DNA from: Geosiphon pyriformis | Taxonomy: Eukaryota; Glomeromycota; Glomeromycetes; Archaeosporales; Geosiphonaceae | Direction of reading: 5' to 3' | Assembly (NCBI GenBank): GCA_016748015.1 | Contig: JAAOMT010000276.1 | Coordinates: 188,249 to 252,248, forward strand | DNA length: 64,000 nt | Shown: piece after piece, positions 1 to 11,825 of the stretch | Position numbering within the stretch: the stretch's first letter is position 1 | How the letters are laid out: the number at the start of each line of letters is the position of its first letter | Notes under the pieces: model-generated | Told to the model about the DNA's origin: nothing | Databases searched by the model: none | Seen by the model: the letters and a program-made list of their open reading frames with translations, nothing else | Position numbers and translations under genes: made by a program

Positions 1-1
1 T

Positions 2-478
2 CTTTTGCACAGCGTTAAAAGTCTCGTTGAAACAAAGTTCACTGAAATTGTAGAGATAAATGGAAAAACAAAAAACTTTGTGTGTCCTTCATGTCGCAAA
101 GGCTTAACAAATACCGTTAAGATTTCCTGTAAGTCGATTCTTTGATGATTTATTATTCACTTATGACATTTCTTTTGAACTCTATAATCTAATTTTCTAA
201 TTAGTGCTCAAATCATGTGGGCATGTTATGTGCGGTGTTTGTGTTGATAAATTTGTAAAGAAGGCTAAGCGGTGCTTTGTTTGTGAAGAGCGATGCAAAG
301 ACAAGGATATTGCCGATATGTCTGGTGAAGGCAAGTTATAATTTGACAAAGTATCTGTTGTTTTTTCGAATTACCTTTAAATTTTGTTGAATCCGATTAC
401 TTTTTGATAATAGGCACTGGCTTCTCAAGTGGTGGCGGAAAAGTGGTGGCGCAAAAATTTGATGTAGCGTTCCAATAA
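2..478 (+). CDS. NOSIP-like RING/U-box protein, 3' end only
   Basis: Three exons can be joined in frame: 2-128, 205-330 and 414-478; the 5' part lies outside the window. The C-terminal product contains CPSCRKGLTN, then SCGHVMCGVCVDKF and RCFVCEERCKDKD (paired CxxC/CxH of a degenerate RING/U-box). It ends in GTGFSSGGG...KFDVAFQ, the tail typical of NOSIP (nitric oxide synthase-interacting protein) family members. Family members are nuclear E3 ubiquitin ligase-like or spliceosome-associated proteins; fungi lack the animal NOS partner, so the name describes homology and not function. The first intron is GT-AG. The second begins with GC in the context AG|GCAAGT, the usual consensus for GC-AG introns, and is the only choice that restores the conserved GEGTGF stretch. 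The stop at 476-478 is followed by AT-rich sequence. Confidence 0.85.
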
Positions 479-1539
479 AATTTTTTTAATTTCACGTTAA
501 GGTATTTCACCAACTGTAAAAAGGCTCTGATTTGATAAGTTTATAAGATTCCCGGAATTGCCCTATTTATATTCTCAATCTTTTCGATGCAAATGGAGAA
601 TGTAAATTTTGAAAAACCTGTTCATAAGCATAGAAAATAAAGGTCTTGCTGTTAACTTGACGGGAGCGACAATATTTTCTTACTTGGGTTTGATCTTTTT
701 TAAGTTCAAGGCTTTTATTGGTGTAATCTTGAAAGGATGGTCAAACTGAAATGATTTAGTTTTTATTGGTATGCCCAAGAAAACTGAATTTCCGAATTAG
801 TTACAAGTAAAAAATTCACATCAAAAAAGATCGATTTAATCGCAATTTTAAAATTATTTCTTTGCAATTCATGATGTGTCTGAAAAAATTAATCTGTAAA
901 ATCAGTTTTTTAGCATTTTGCAGTTAAATTTTGTTATGACATACATAAAACAGTTTAATATTTAATAAATCTTCATTTAAAACAAAAGCTTTTAAAAAAA
1001 TATTGACACTCAACAAATGTTTAAGCTTATATATTGTCCAGTCAAAAAATAAGTTTTGTTATAATTTTATATATTTAAAATTTATGTATTTATAACAATT
1101 ATATAATATTTATTTATTATACTTATAATTTATATTAATATAAAAGTTAAAACCTCTTTTTCTTTTTTCTTTTTATGATTACATCCAAAGTAAAAATTAA
1201 AATAATTGTAACTTCTATTTTTAATATTATTTTTACTAGTTTTAATACTCAAAAAGTTTTTTTTAAGTAAAAGCAGTTAAACAATACTTTTTTAAATAAT
1301 ATAAATTTAAAATGGTTTTTAACTGCTATTAAAACACCATTTTTGGTTTTGAATATTTTTTTTCTTCTATTTGTTTAAATAACTAAGAAAACCAAAAAAG
1401 CTAAAAAACAATTTCTCTTTTTTTTTATTCAAAACAACCAACTTTCTTTAATATACCAAAAAAATAAGATATTGGCTTTATTTGGGTTTTTTAATATTTA
1501 TACTAGTTTTATAACAACTATATCGATTATAATATTTAG
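479..1539. other. AT-rich intergenic stretch
   Basis: No gene seen. It starts with the presumed 3' UTR of the NOSIP-like gene and becomes steadily more AT-rich toward 1540, where the truncated LINE copy A begins. Poly-A/T runs and short AATAAA-like strings only. Confidence 0.6.
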
Positions 1540-4352
1540 AAGAGTTTGGTCAAAATCAAAATATGCAGCAAGTTTATTCGATTCTTCAGTAGTATTCATA
1601 AGAATCGCATTAACAGAGTTATGACAAATTTCAGTTTGACAAATAGTTATCATGTGCACAATAGTTTAGACCAAGGAGAAATGTTTTCTTTTCTCTTATG
1701 GCACATATTTTATGATCCTTTACTGTGTAAAGTCAAGCATCAAGAAAGTGTATGTAGGTATAGGTTGAATTCTCATTTTATTTCCAAAAGTAGTCATACT
1801 AAGTCTCAGACTAGACTTTCTTCTTTTTTTGCTGCTGGTGCTTTCGTCAATGATACAATTTGGGTTGGTAGCAGTCAGAGTGCTATTCAACATATTTTCA
1901 ATGTTGCTGGCAAATTTTTTTGGATCAATAATATTTCAATTAATAATAACAAGATGGTGGCCTTTCCTATCAATAGCAGGACCAGTAATTTTTCTCTTTT
2001 TATTAGTGGATCACCAATCTCTATTGCCAAAAAGGGTGAATCTTATGAGTATTTGGGTATTTTTCTTTCAACTAAGGGTCTCTCAAAGCCTAATTTGGCT
2101 AAGGCAAATTCAGATGTTTGTTTTTTTACCAATCTGGTTCTGAAAAAAACTATCTCAGATAAGCAGCTCTTGTATTTAGTATTAGTGGTTCTTTATCCTA
2201 TAGTCAGCTATAAAACACAATTCAGTTTTGTTCCTGTTGGTATGTACAACAAGTGAGATGCTCTAATTTATAGAGGCTTGAAACTTAAATCTAATCTACT
2301 GTTCAACTTTTTTAGTGACATAATTTATCACTTTTTCTTTTATGATTTGAAATCTTTCTTACAAATTCAGTCTAAGAGTAAAGTTGCTTCCCTAATTAAT
2401 TTTGTGAACTCTGATGGAGTCTTGAGTTGCTTGTTTTCTTATAGGTCACATGACTTATAAGTTCTGTGTTGGTATCCTGTTTATCCATTGAGTTCTTTTT
2501 TTCATATGCATGTTAGTGCTTCAAATAACTTTCTGGCAGGCATGATTTGTATTCTTTTTGATTGCAATTTGTCCTTGGGTGGCTTTTTGGCCAATTTTTT
2601 TCAGTTTTATGGTGGAATTCCCATGTCTGCTGTTTTGGATGAATCAAGATTTCTCAAGTTTCTTCACTTTTTCCATCAGTATGGTGTAGCTTTTGTGGAT
2701 TAACTTTGAAATAGTCATGATGCTGTATTTAACTAGTGTACTTTTAGGCAATGGAAGAGGCTAGACCCCCATGGTCTTGTTTCTAAGTGGTTTAAGATTT
2801 CTGTGATATTTTTCAATGATTTGGCTTTCTCTTCTGCTCATTTCTTGGTTTTGAGTAGGGTTGGTCCTTTAAATATTTTTAACTCTGGTAATTTTGTATC
2901 TATTTGTAACTATCTCTTTCAGATTAGTTCTGGTAGTTTATCTGTATATATGGATGGGTCTTTGAAGAATTTGGGCACAGTTGGCTATAAAGCTGATGCT
3001 GCTGCTTTTTTTGAGAACATTAATTTGGGTTTGGATATTGGTATATCAGATTTGATGTTGTCAACTATGGCAGAATTATAGGCTATTGTATTGGCCCTAA
3101 AGTATATTCTCATATCTAGTTTTGTTTACTTATTTTCGGATAGTCAATCTGCTTTGAATGCTTATAAGTTGGAATTGGGTCTGGTGTGTTCTGACTTTCA
3201 CAATAAGTGCTAAGTTGAGCATCAACATATTGTTAATGTTATTTGTAGTAAGAATTTAAAGGTTAGTTGGCACAAGGTAAAGAATCACTCTGGCATTTCA
3301 AAAAATGAACATGCTAACATGATTGCTGATGCTGCCTTTCTTTTTAGTTGGTGTTTTTCTCTCCACTTGGATGAATGCTTCATAATGGCTGATGAAAATG
3401 TTATTTCTGGCAATTCTAGACATTTTGTACGTGATATTTATTGTTTTGTTTATTATATATGCTGGGAAGTTGGTTTTGGTTCCAAGTTTTTGACAGGCAG
3501 TTTGATTTTTGAGGTTGATTGGCTTTGTTTGTCTTTGGTGTGACATCTTGACTTGCATATGGCTGCAGGTTTCACCAGCAGACCCTCGGCTAATACATGC
3601 ACTTATTATATAAAAGCTTTGCATCATTAACTACCAGTTACCATGCAGAAATGCCTTTATAGTAAACTTTATCTTAATGTATTATGCTTATATTATGGTA
3701 ACATTGAGATATTGGATTATGTGTTTTCTTGTAAAATCAATAAATCTGTTCAATGTCAGATGTTGGAATCTTATGTAAATTTTTAGAAAGTGGTTTTCAG
3801 TTTTTTTCATTCTTCTTCAGGTGTATTGCAACTGCTGTCATCCTGTGTTTTTGATTCCACAGTGTTTATGGCTTTTTGTAAGAGTTTTGTTTTTAATAGT
3901 TGGTTTCATAAAGCTGTATCCATCTTTCATGATCCCAAAGTCACTGATTTGGAGATTGTTAAGTTTGTATGCTCTCTTGGTTTAGCTTTCAGAAAAGATG
4001 TTTGGTCAGTTCATGTTAAACATCAAGCTTATATGGAAAGAAATGGGTTGATTTTACTTGATGGTTCAGCTCTTGTCTCAGTTTCTGGTTTGGTTTCAAG
4101 GTTTTCTGCTGGGGTGGTCAAATTGCTTGGCATTACTGATGCTTTTGGTATTCAGTTTGGCTTTCACAAATCTTGTTTATTTTTTTCAGGTATAAGTGAT
4201 TTGGTTTTAATTCACATAGCTGTATAGTGTTGTTTTGATTGGCTCAAATGGCTGGTTACATATAGAAAGAGCATAATTTATGCTTAGTTTAGATTATTTT
4301 TTTGATGTATAGCACTAGGTAGTGTTTGAACCTCATTTGTTAAGCAAATAAA
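1540..4352 (+). mobile_element. LINE copy A, 5'-truncated non-LTR retrotransposon
   Basis: Homologous at protein level to the second half of copies B and C on the other strand, but it starts abruptly inside the reverse transcriptase, as expected of a 5'-truncated LINE insertion. The 3' end is marked by an A-rich tail (TTGTTAAGCAAATAAAAAAAAAA) near 4335-4352. No convincing target-site duplication could be read in the AT-rich flanks. The left boundary is approximate and set by where similarity to copy B fades. Confidence 0.75.
1546..4227 (+). pseudogene. LINE copy A: RT C-terminal half, RNase H, terminal Cys region (broken)
   Basis: A decayed coding remnant with several in-frame stops. In order: an RT part with SLDQGEMFSFLLW (RT motif 4 region, about 1660-1700), then FVNDTIW (about 1845-1865), where the usual FVDD catalytic pair has become VND, then EYLGIFLSTKGL (about 2047) and the RT thumb. 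An RNase H domain follows at about 2930-3330: VYMDGSLKN supplies the first Asp, STMAEL the Glu and FSDSQSALNA the second Asp. A degenerate Cys-containing region lies at about 3640-3760, and an extra C-terminal frame at 3790-4227 is shared with copy B (5316-5549). Compared with copy B the frames run in the same order, so this is one gene broken by stops and not several genes. Confidence 0.75.
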
Positions 4353-5185
4353 AAAAAAATTATAATATTTTATTTAAATTTGGTTGTAAACAATAATTTT
4401 TTTATTTATTTAAATAATAACAATAATAATTTATTTATTAATACATAGTTAAATTAATTAATATATTAAATTTTGTGTGATTTTTACTAGTTTTAAAAGT
4501 TAAATAAATCATGTTTTTATATGTAATTTTAAATAAATTATATTAAGTTTGTATTTTAATTTTTGTATAAATTTTTTTAATATAAAACTAGTTTTTAAAA
4601 ATAATATCAAATTTTTTATATTAAGAATTTTTTAAATACTGTTATTAAAATTAAGCTTGTTAATTTTATTTATTTTTTCATTCTTAAAATTGTTAAATTT
4701 TTAGTAAATTCTAAATTCACATATTTTTTTATTGTTATTATTTTGCAAAATATTTTTAAAAATATTTTAATTAATAATATTAAAAATATTTACAGTATTT
4801 TTAATAAAATTTTTTATATTAAATTAAAGTTTATTAGTATTTAATAATATGTTATTGTTTATTTCAAATTTTTAATATTATTACAATTGTTTATATTTGT
4901 TAATTAATTTTAATTAAAAAAATTTATTATTTTATATAATACTTTTAAGATCTAATTAATTGGTATTATAAAACTGTTATTTTAATATATTAATATCAAA
5001 AATTCTAGTTTAAATTATAATTAATTTTTATAAAATTTTTGATTTAGATTATTTAATAATAATATTATTATAATATATGTTTTTTTTGATTTTTGTTTAT
5101 ATTGTATATGATATATTTTTTTTAAAGACTAATTTTAAATTCTATTTTTTATTATTAAAATTTTTTCTGAAATTAATTAAATTTT
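4353..5185. other. AT-rich spacer between LINE copies A and B
   Basis: Almost pure A/T with runs of ATT/TAA-type low-complexity sequence; no ORF or RNA gene seen. It separates the 3' tail of copy A (+) from the 3' tail of copy B (-), so the two LINEs face each other tail to tail. Confidence 0.7.
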
Positions 5186-5315
5186 TTTTTTCCCACTTTT
5201 ATTGAGTAAAGTCCAACTGTTATCTAGTACATAGAGCCAAACTAAGTGATCCAAACTAAATGCAATTTACATACTTATGACATATGGCTAGCCACTTAGG
5301 CCAGCCAAGACAACA

Positions 5316-7906
5316 CTACACACCTATATTAACACTAATAATATCACCTAAACCAGAAAAAAAACAGCATGGCAAATGACAACCAAAACTGATAGTAAAT
5401 GAATTGACTACACCTAGCATTCTTACCACTTTACCCAACAATATAGAAGAAACATCACGAGACAGACCAGAAACAACACTACCATCAACAACTAAACCAG
5501 TCTTTTCCATCTGCACCCTGTGTTCAGACCTCACCAACCATGCCTTCACATGATGTAAATCAGCTACAAATTTAATAAAATTGACAACCTTACCAATGGC
5601 CTGCTTCTTATCATCAAATACCCCCCGAGCTTCCTTGCATTATTCATTCAGCATGAAGCCTTTATACACAATAGAATACAAACCAACATCCAAAGAACAG
5701 ACAGACAATGTCTGCAAAACAGCTGAAGATGACAAGTTACAAAGATCTGCCACTAAAACCCAATAAGCAGAAGCCTTAACCAGAACCTCATCATGAACAA
5801 CAACATTCTGAGGGCATGTGAAGGCATAGTCAAAAAATTCTACTTCACCACATAACAGGCACAATACACCAGAATAACCCTTATTATACAGCCTTTTCTG
5901 AACAGCTACTGGAAGACACCTGTGCACAGTCTTCATCAAATATGATCGCAAGTTCAAAGTTTTCTGACCAGTGAATTCAGTGAGCATATGAGAGTCCGGA
6001 TGCCAAATCTTTGTGATAGAAATTCAGTCTACACAATCAACTAAGTCATCAGGTATCACACCCACACCAGACCCAGCCTCTCAGTGAGCATGATTAATAG
6101 ATCAAAAAATGTCCCTTACAAAGTAGTGGACATTGCCAGAGATTGCCATGTTTTCAGCCACCAAATAATGTTCATGAACCTCTGCCAACAAAGAGAAGGG
6201 AGATCGAGCAGCTTCCTCAGTAGCCAAATCAGTCTTGACATTGCCTAAAATGCCAGAATGGCCTTTAACCTTAACCCAAACCACCTCGAAATCCTTTTTT
6301 TTAACCAAATTGAAAATATGGCATCTCTTCAACCAGCACCAATTATGAAAGTTAGGCATAGCACAAGACAATTCTGACAAACAGACATCGATAGCAGCTT
6401 GGCTATTAGTATGCAAAATCACTCAACAAGAGGAAGGTACACACTCAAGAACCAATGCAACAGCCTGCAATTCAGCCAGAGTAGAGGATAACAGACCACC
6501 AATCACAACTCCAACACTCTCATCCAAAACCAGAAAATATGTAGCAGTGCTACAAGCAGCATCAACTGAGCCAGCATTTCTCAAGGATTCATCAGTATAT
6601 ACCTCAAAGCAACTAGACCAGATATTATGCAACCCATCTTTCACCAGAGAAAACACATTAGAATCTAAAATGTTCATATCAACAGACTGAACAAAACCAG
6701 CAGAACTGGAAGCAGAAAAGCCCTGAACCAACAGAAACTTGGATGTAACTAAAAACCAGTATGGCACAGGGCCCTGTGGGTCCAACTTCTTCCAACAACA
6801 AAAAGTTTTCCAATCTAGCACATGGCCTTTTTTATCCAAAAGTTGATCACCAAAAGCAACCCCAAAACGCTTCAGGGAGTGAACAAAATCAAATACTCGG
6901 AACTACCTAGAATTGACAAAAGTGGAAAACAATCTGGACTGCAAAAGGCATTGGAAAGATTGTTAGCCAAAGAAAGCTCATTACTCAAAAAAATCTTCAC
7001 AATCCCAGCCAAAAAGTTGTTGACCAGACTAACATGCAACTTGACAGGAAATTGCAAGGGATCCAAAGGAGCCCAGTCAAGAACCTGCAAGTCTAAAAAC
7101 CTATAATCGAACAAATACCCAAGAACCCCAAAGACATTAGAAAAAGACACCAAAGCAGCAATCTTCCCTTCAGATTGCATTTGTTCAAAAGTTTTCAAGC
7201 CATACAAAAAAGGGTGATGTAAGGCAGTATCCAGAAAATTATGAGACAAACCAGCTTTGAACTTAAGACCCTTTCTAACCATAACATCCCATTTGCGACA
7301 AACACCAGATGAAACATAACTAAATTGAGTCCAATAACTAACAATAGGCTGCAAAACAGCTGAAACCAAATATGAGAACTGCTTATCTGTAATAGCCTTT
7401 CTGAGCATGACGTTAACAAAAAAACAAACATCAGAATGAGCTTTGGACACACTAAGTTTAGACAAACCCTCCATAAACAAAAAAATACCCAGATAATGAT
7501 GAGCTTCACTTTTTTTAACAATCAAGATTGGCCAACCACAAATACTCAGAGAGGCAACCTTAACACTCTGATTAATGGAAATAGCCACTGTCTTATCATT
7601 ATTAATAGAAATATTATTGATTTCGAAGAACTTACTGGCAATGTTCAGAGCATATTGAGTGGAGGCCTGACAATTCCCAATTCAAATCATATCATTGACC
7701 AACACACCAGCTGCCAAATAAGACGTCATCTCACCCACACCCTCAACCCTGCCTGTCTTTGCAACAAACTTAGAATCAACATGGTATCCACACAAATGCT
7801 TGTGTCTTTTTATTTTGCATAAGAGTGGATCATAGAAAATCCTTTATAAGAGAGGTAAAAAAACTTCACCCTGGTCCAATCCATCATGTACATTATAGCC
7901 ATCTGA
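5316..7906 (-). pseudogene. LINE copy B ORF2, RT core, RNase H and terminal Cys region (right of insertion)
   Basis: This continues the RT from 7906 downward: DGYNVHDGLDQGE near 7870-7905, then AAGVLVNDMI near 7700, where the catalytic DD reads ND. HHYLGIFLFMEGL follows near 7490. RNase H lies at 6423-6839 and 6102-6422 (VYTDESLRNAG, STLAELQAVAL, HTNSQAAIDV). A Cys-rich terminal motif, CLLCGEVEFFDYAFTC, near 5790-5870 resembles the zf-RVT region found after RT/RNase H in some LINEs. A last frame at 5316-5549 precedes the poly-A tail. Frames are separated by stops. Direct homology with copy A confirms the order. Confidence 0.8.
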
Positions 7907-8134
7907 TGTTACCAGATGAAATTAGAAATATTGTTTAGCATGAAATTACTCTTATAAATCTTATTATTAATTAGCATATATTATCATTTCAAATTATCAC
8001 TTATTATAGTAGCAAAATATATCCAAAATTATCATTTAATTAATAACCCAATTTGTACATAACACAAATGTAATCTAATTGCAATGATCAATCATGCAAT
8101 ACCCCGAACTATGTAACATTCAAAAAGTTTGCCG

Positions 8135-8245
8135 AAATTTGTAAGAAATTCACCGAAATAATTGATTATTAACCGAAATATCTAATAGTTTGCAGAAATA
8201 ACTTGTAGTTCACCGAAATATATCTTTAGTTCAGCAAAATTATAG
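8135..8245 (+). promoter_or_regulatory. Cluster of TTCRCCGAAAT-type repeats in LTR
   Basis: Five to six degenerate copies of a TTCGCCGAAAT/TTCACCGAAAT motif (core TTC-N3-GAA), spaced about 20-27 bp, lie upstream of the TATA box. The 3' LTR has one fewer, and the solo LTR has about eight (28755-28915). Possibly upstream activating sites; the factor is unknown. Confidence 0.45.
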
Positions 8246-8290
8246 AAAATAGCAAAGTTCAAGTTCATAGAATAGTGTTATAACAAGTTG

Positions 8291-8298
8291 TATAAAAG
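8291..8298 (+). promoter_or_regulatory. TATA box of element 1 5' LTR
   Basis: TATAAAAG, followed by the imperfect palindrome GAAAAGCTTCTC. The same TATAAAAGAAGAGCTT block is conserved in the 3' LTR (about 17303) and the solo LTR (about 28968), which supports a real core promoter. Confidence 0.6.
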
Positions 8299-8889
8299 AA
8301 AAGCTTCTCTCTTCGAAAAAATATATCTTACTTTAGATTTATTTCTTAAAACTGTTTCTATACACACAAAAAGAAATAAACATTAAATAATTCGAAAAAC
8401 CAAATTCTTTAATTATTGTACCTGGAAAATTCCCAAAACCCAACTAACATTTCGAAATTGATTAGCTACCAATTTCAGTAAACTGTTAGTAACTCCAGGC
8501 CTAGATAGAAAATATTTCCCTCAACAGAATTCTATTTCTTTTACATTTCTTTTATTTTTATTTTTTTTCTTATTATAATTATTAGGGTAGCCTACAGACA
8601 AGATTCCTGTAGAAGAGTTGACTTTTACAGCAAAGTAACTACACATTTTAATGAGCTTTCAGATGAGCAATTCCTGGGAAAGAGTTGATGTTTACTACAA
8701 CGTAATTACACAAAGTAACTGGCACGGAATTGGCTATTCCACTTATAAGCCCAGCAGTTCAAATTATAGGAGATAATTTGAAGATAAATTCAGTTACTGG
8801 AGGTTCAACCACATCCAGAAAACGTGAATTCACAGCAAACAGACATCAACAACAATTAAGAAAAGAGACCAAAAACCTCTGGTAACATT

Positions 8890-8901
8890 TGGTGCTCTCT
8901 T
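8890..8901 (+). other. Primer binding site of element 1
   Basis: TGGTGCTCTCTT, two bases after the 5' LTR. It begins TGG, as expected for pairing with a tRNA ending in CCA (acceptor end ...GAGCACCA). Element 2 has TGGTGCTCCCTG at the same place, so the core is conserved. I cannot name the tRNA. Confidence 0.6.
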
Positions 8902-8932
8902 ATAAAAATAACACAGCAACAACAAATTCAAA

Positions 8933-10913
8933 GTGGTGACCACACCAAATACAGCAACTCTAGAGTATTACCAGTCAATTTACACTCACTGCAAGCAAAG
9001 ATTCAACATTCTAGACGGAATTGAAGTTGTCAAGAAATCAGTATACCAATACATTGAAAACCGCATCAACAATTATCTTTTTGGAAATTACAATATCTCA
9101 GAAGTTAGAAGCAATCTTTACAATAATTTAGCACACTATTCACAGTTGAGAACTGAAGACCTTAACAGTGAAACATTTGCCACTTACTTTCAAGAACTTA
9201 ATTTTAACATTATCAAGTACTGTGAAGAAACATATCTAGTGCAGTCTTAATACTCTATTGATTTTGAATTGGAAACAGAAACAAGCAACAAAAGCAAACA
9301 CAAATTGAAGCAATACTCAAAAACCACTCCAAATACTCCAATACTACTAAAAACAACTGCCAAACACTTACAAACACCTGAACAAGAAACAAGTTCAAAA
9401 CTTCCACTCACCATCACATCTTTTCTAGTTTTACTTACACAAGCACAAACATCTAATTCATCCTTGAATCGATTTGTGAGACCAGAAGATTTTACATCAC
9501 TCAGAAGTCCTACCAGACAGCAAGAACTCCTTCAAACTAGTTCCAATCTTCTTGATTTTCTAGCTGAAAATCAAAGTGAACACTCTGAGACAGCAGCAAA
9601 TGAAAAAAACAACTCTAAAATAATTGAAGAAGAATCAATAGACAGTAAAAACAAAAAAGACAAAATGACAGCATACATCACAAAAATCTCTGAATTTAAT
9701 GAAGAAAACATTGAGACCAGTCCCCAAGAATAACTCAATTAAGTTACTAAAGCTGGAGATGCAAATGAATGGAATACTGCCAGAATGTTAAGAACAATTC
9801 CTTACTTTTTCAAAGGAACAGCAGGAGAATGGTTTGAAAACTTGGCTGCTCCATTCAATGATTAGGATGCTTTCAAAGCAGTCTTCCTTGAACAGTTTAC
9901 TGACAATAATACCTCCATCACCCTTCGAATACATTTTCACAATATTAAACAAGAACCCTCTGAATCTGTTATGACTTATATTGGGAAATTCAACAAACTT
10001 CTCAGATGAATTCGCCAACTTGAAACTAATGATTATTATTCTGATGCTCAAATCTTGGATCAATTTATCGCTGATTTAAAGGATAAACTGATTAAAAAAG
10101 TTTGCCCACATGCCCTAGAAGATTTAAACTCTGCCATTCAGCATGCAAAGAGATATGAAATGGCCATGGAAGAAGCCAATTGTACAAAACTTGTGAACTT
10201 AGCCATTGGAGAAACCAGCTTAGCAGCTGAAGAGAAAATTGACCAACTTGCAAAGAAAGTCGAAAACTATTTCACCAACCAACAACAACAGCAACCCCAA
10301 AGATATCAACCACCCCAAAGACGGAATCAAAACAACTTCACATTACTCTCTAATAACCAGCCTCAAAGTNNNNNNNNNNNNNNNNNNNNTAAAAAGGTTC
10401 GCTCACATGCCCCAGAAGATTTAAACTCTGCCATTCAGCATGCAAAGAGATATGAAATGGCCATGGAAGAAGCCAATTGTACAAAACTTGTGAACTTAGC
10501 CATTGGAGAAACCAGCTTAGCAGCTGAAGAGAAAATTGACCAACTTGCAAAGAAAGTCGAAAACTATTTCACCAACCAACAACAACAGCAACCCCAAAGA
10601 TATCAACCACCCCAAAGACGGAATCAAAACAACTTCACATTACTCTCTAATAACCAGCCTCAAAGTTGCCATTACTGTGGAATCCCTGGCCACTAGAAAA
10701 GATATTGCAGAAAGTTACAACGAGATCAACAAAATAGGAGTAATCAACATTACCCTCCACCACAGCAATTTTATTATCAACCACCACTACCAGCTTACTA
10801 TCCACCAAGATCCCAATACCCAAGTAACTATTATCAGTTCACCCCACAGCCAATCCAACAGCAATACCAACAACTATCCACACAACATTATCAAGTACCT
10901 GCTCAAAGACTAA
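8933..10913 (+). pseudogene. Element 1 Gag (capsid and zinc knuckle), broken
   Basis: An N-terminal frame at 8933-9250 has no ATG: both elements start this frame at AAAGTGG. A polar linker covers 9269-9733. The Retrotrans_gag core runs at about 9755-10200: RMLRTIPYFFKGTAGEWFENL, then VFLEQFTD, then ESVMTYIGKFNKLLR. A Q/P-rich tail leads to the CCHC knuckle CHYCGIPGH...YC near 10665-10710, where the Trp codon of the knuckle is now TAG (10694-10696). A further Q/Y/P-rich tail extends to about 10950. Stops at 9863 and 10007 fit TGG-to-TAG and CGA-to-TGA changes. The 20-N gap at 10370-10389 lies within a 277-bp direct repeat, so the tandem duplication of the Gag C-terminus is probably an assembly artefact. 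Confidence 0.8.
10093..10666 (+). repeat. 277-bp direct repeat flanking a 20-N assembly gap
   Basis: 10093-10369 and 10390-10666 are nearly identical (same start at TAAAAA, same end at CTCAAAGT) and are separated only by N at 10370-10389. They encode the same Gag C-terminal segment twice. The likeliest cause is a gap-closing or scaffolding error joining two reads of the same locus. Confidence 0.9.
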
Positions 10914-10984
10914 TTACACAAAATCAATTCATACCACAAAACTGATACCAAGTAAACAACAATAGAATTAGTTCAAACAACCAA

Positions 10985-11640
10985 TTGGTTCCTCAAAATT
11001 CTGCCCAACCAAGACCCAACCACTATCACACTCAACCCAGTTATTTAACAATACCTGAAGAACAGAATTTTCACCATACTGCACTCTCAGAAGATAGAGC
11101 TACAGCACAACAACAAAACCCTTCCTATACTCCTACCACAATCTCACCAGCCAGAATTGCTGAAAATGCCAATCTTTCAGATATATTCCCTTTTGAATTT
11201 GAAGCAAATGAATCACCATTCTTGTTTAGCAATGCAGCAGCTAATGAGCAAAAAGCCATCACTGCAATGTACACAGAAGCTAAAGTAGAAAGAAAGTCAA
11301 TTTGCTTAATCTTAGACAATGGATCCACCGGAAGTATTATCACATATCAATTAATGCAGCAGCTAAAAAGAAATGTTGACTGACCAGCTCAGACAGTAAT
11401 CATTACTGCTGATGGCATAAAAAAAACTCCAGTAGGAGAAATTGACAATTTTCCGTTCACTCTTGATGGAATTATCATTCCAGTCAAAGTTCTTGTAATA
11501 GATGCTCCCCAGTATTAAGCCCTTATTGGAAACAATTGGCTCCAAAAAGCCAATGCAAAATTAGACTGGAAAACCCAAAAACTACAAATCTCTTACCAAG
11601 GACAACATGTCCAAGTACCTACCACTTGTGGTACATTTAA
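10985..11640 (+). pseudogene. Element 1 aspartic protease region
   Basis: A retropepsin-like domain: ICLILDNGSTGSIITYQLM near 11300-11355 carries the active-site position as DNGS, where DSGS or DTGS is expected, so this copy probably lacks activity. It is followed by IITADG and ALIGNNWLQKA near 11400-11540, the typical second half (flap and hydrophobic ILG-like strand). Stops at 11381 and 11516 break it. At 11516-11518 the TAA aligns with CAA (Gln) in element 2 (QYQALVGNN), direct evidence for a C-to-T change. The domain would process Gag-Pol. Confidence 0.75.
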
Positions 11641-11825
11641 CAAATGCTCTAAAAAAGCCCCGGCTTTTGAATTTAAACCAGAAGAAGAAAAACCAATAAT
11701 CGAAACATTCATGACTTTTGGATCAACGTCCAATTGGGCCAATGAAACTGAACAAGAACATTTTACACCACACTCCAAACCTGAAACCCCTGGATGGAAT
11801 ATCTCTTACTCAAAGCCTGAACCAA

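Larger units (their letters stand above)
7907..8887 (+). repeat. 5' LTR of Gypsy element 1
   Basis: Starts TGTTACCAGA and ends TCTGGTAACA, a perfect 10-bp terminal inverted repeat. Closely similar to the LTRs at 16938-17899 and 28555-29566. It contains spaced TTCRCCGAAAT-type motifs (about 8135-8245), a TATA box at 8291 and an AATAAA at about 8375. The 19-bp excess over the 3' LTR is explained mainly by one extra motif unit. Confidence 0.93.
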
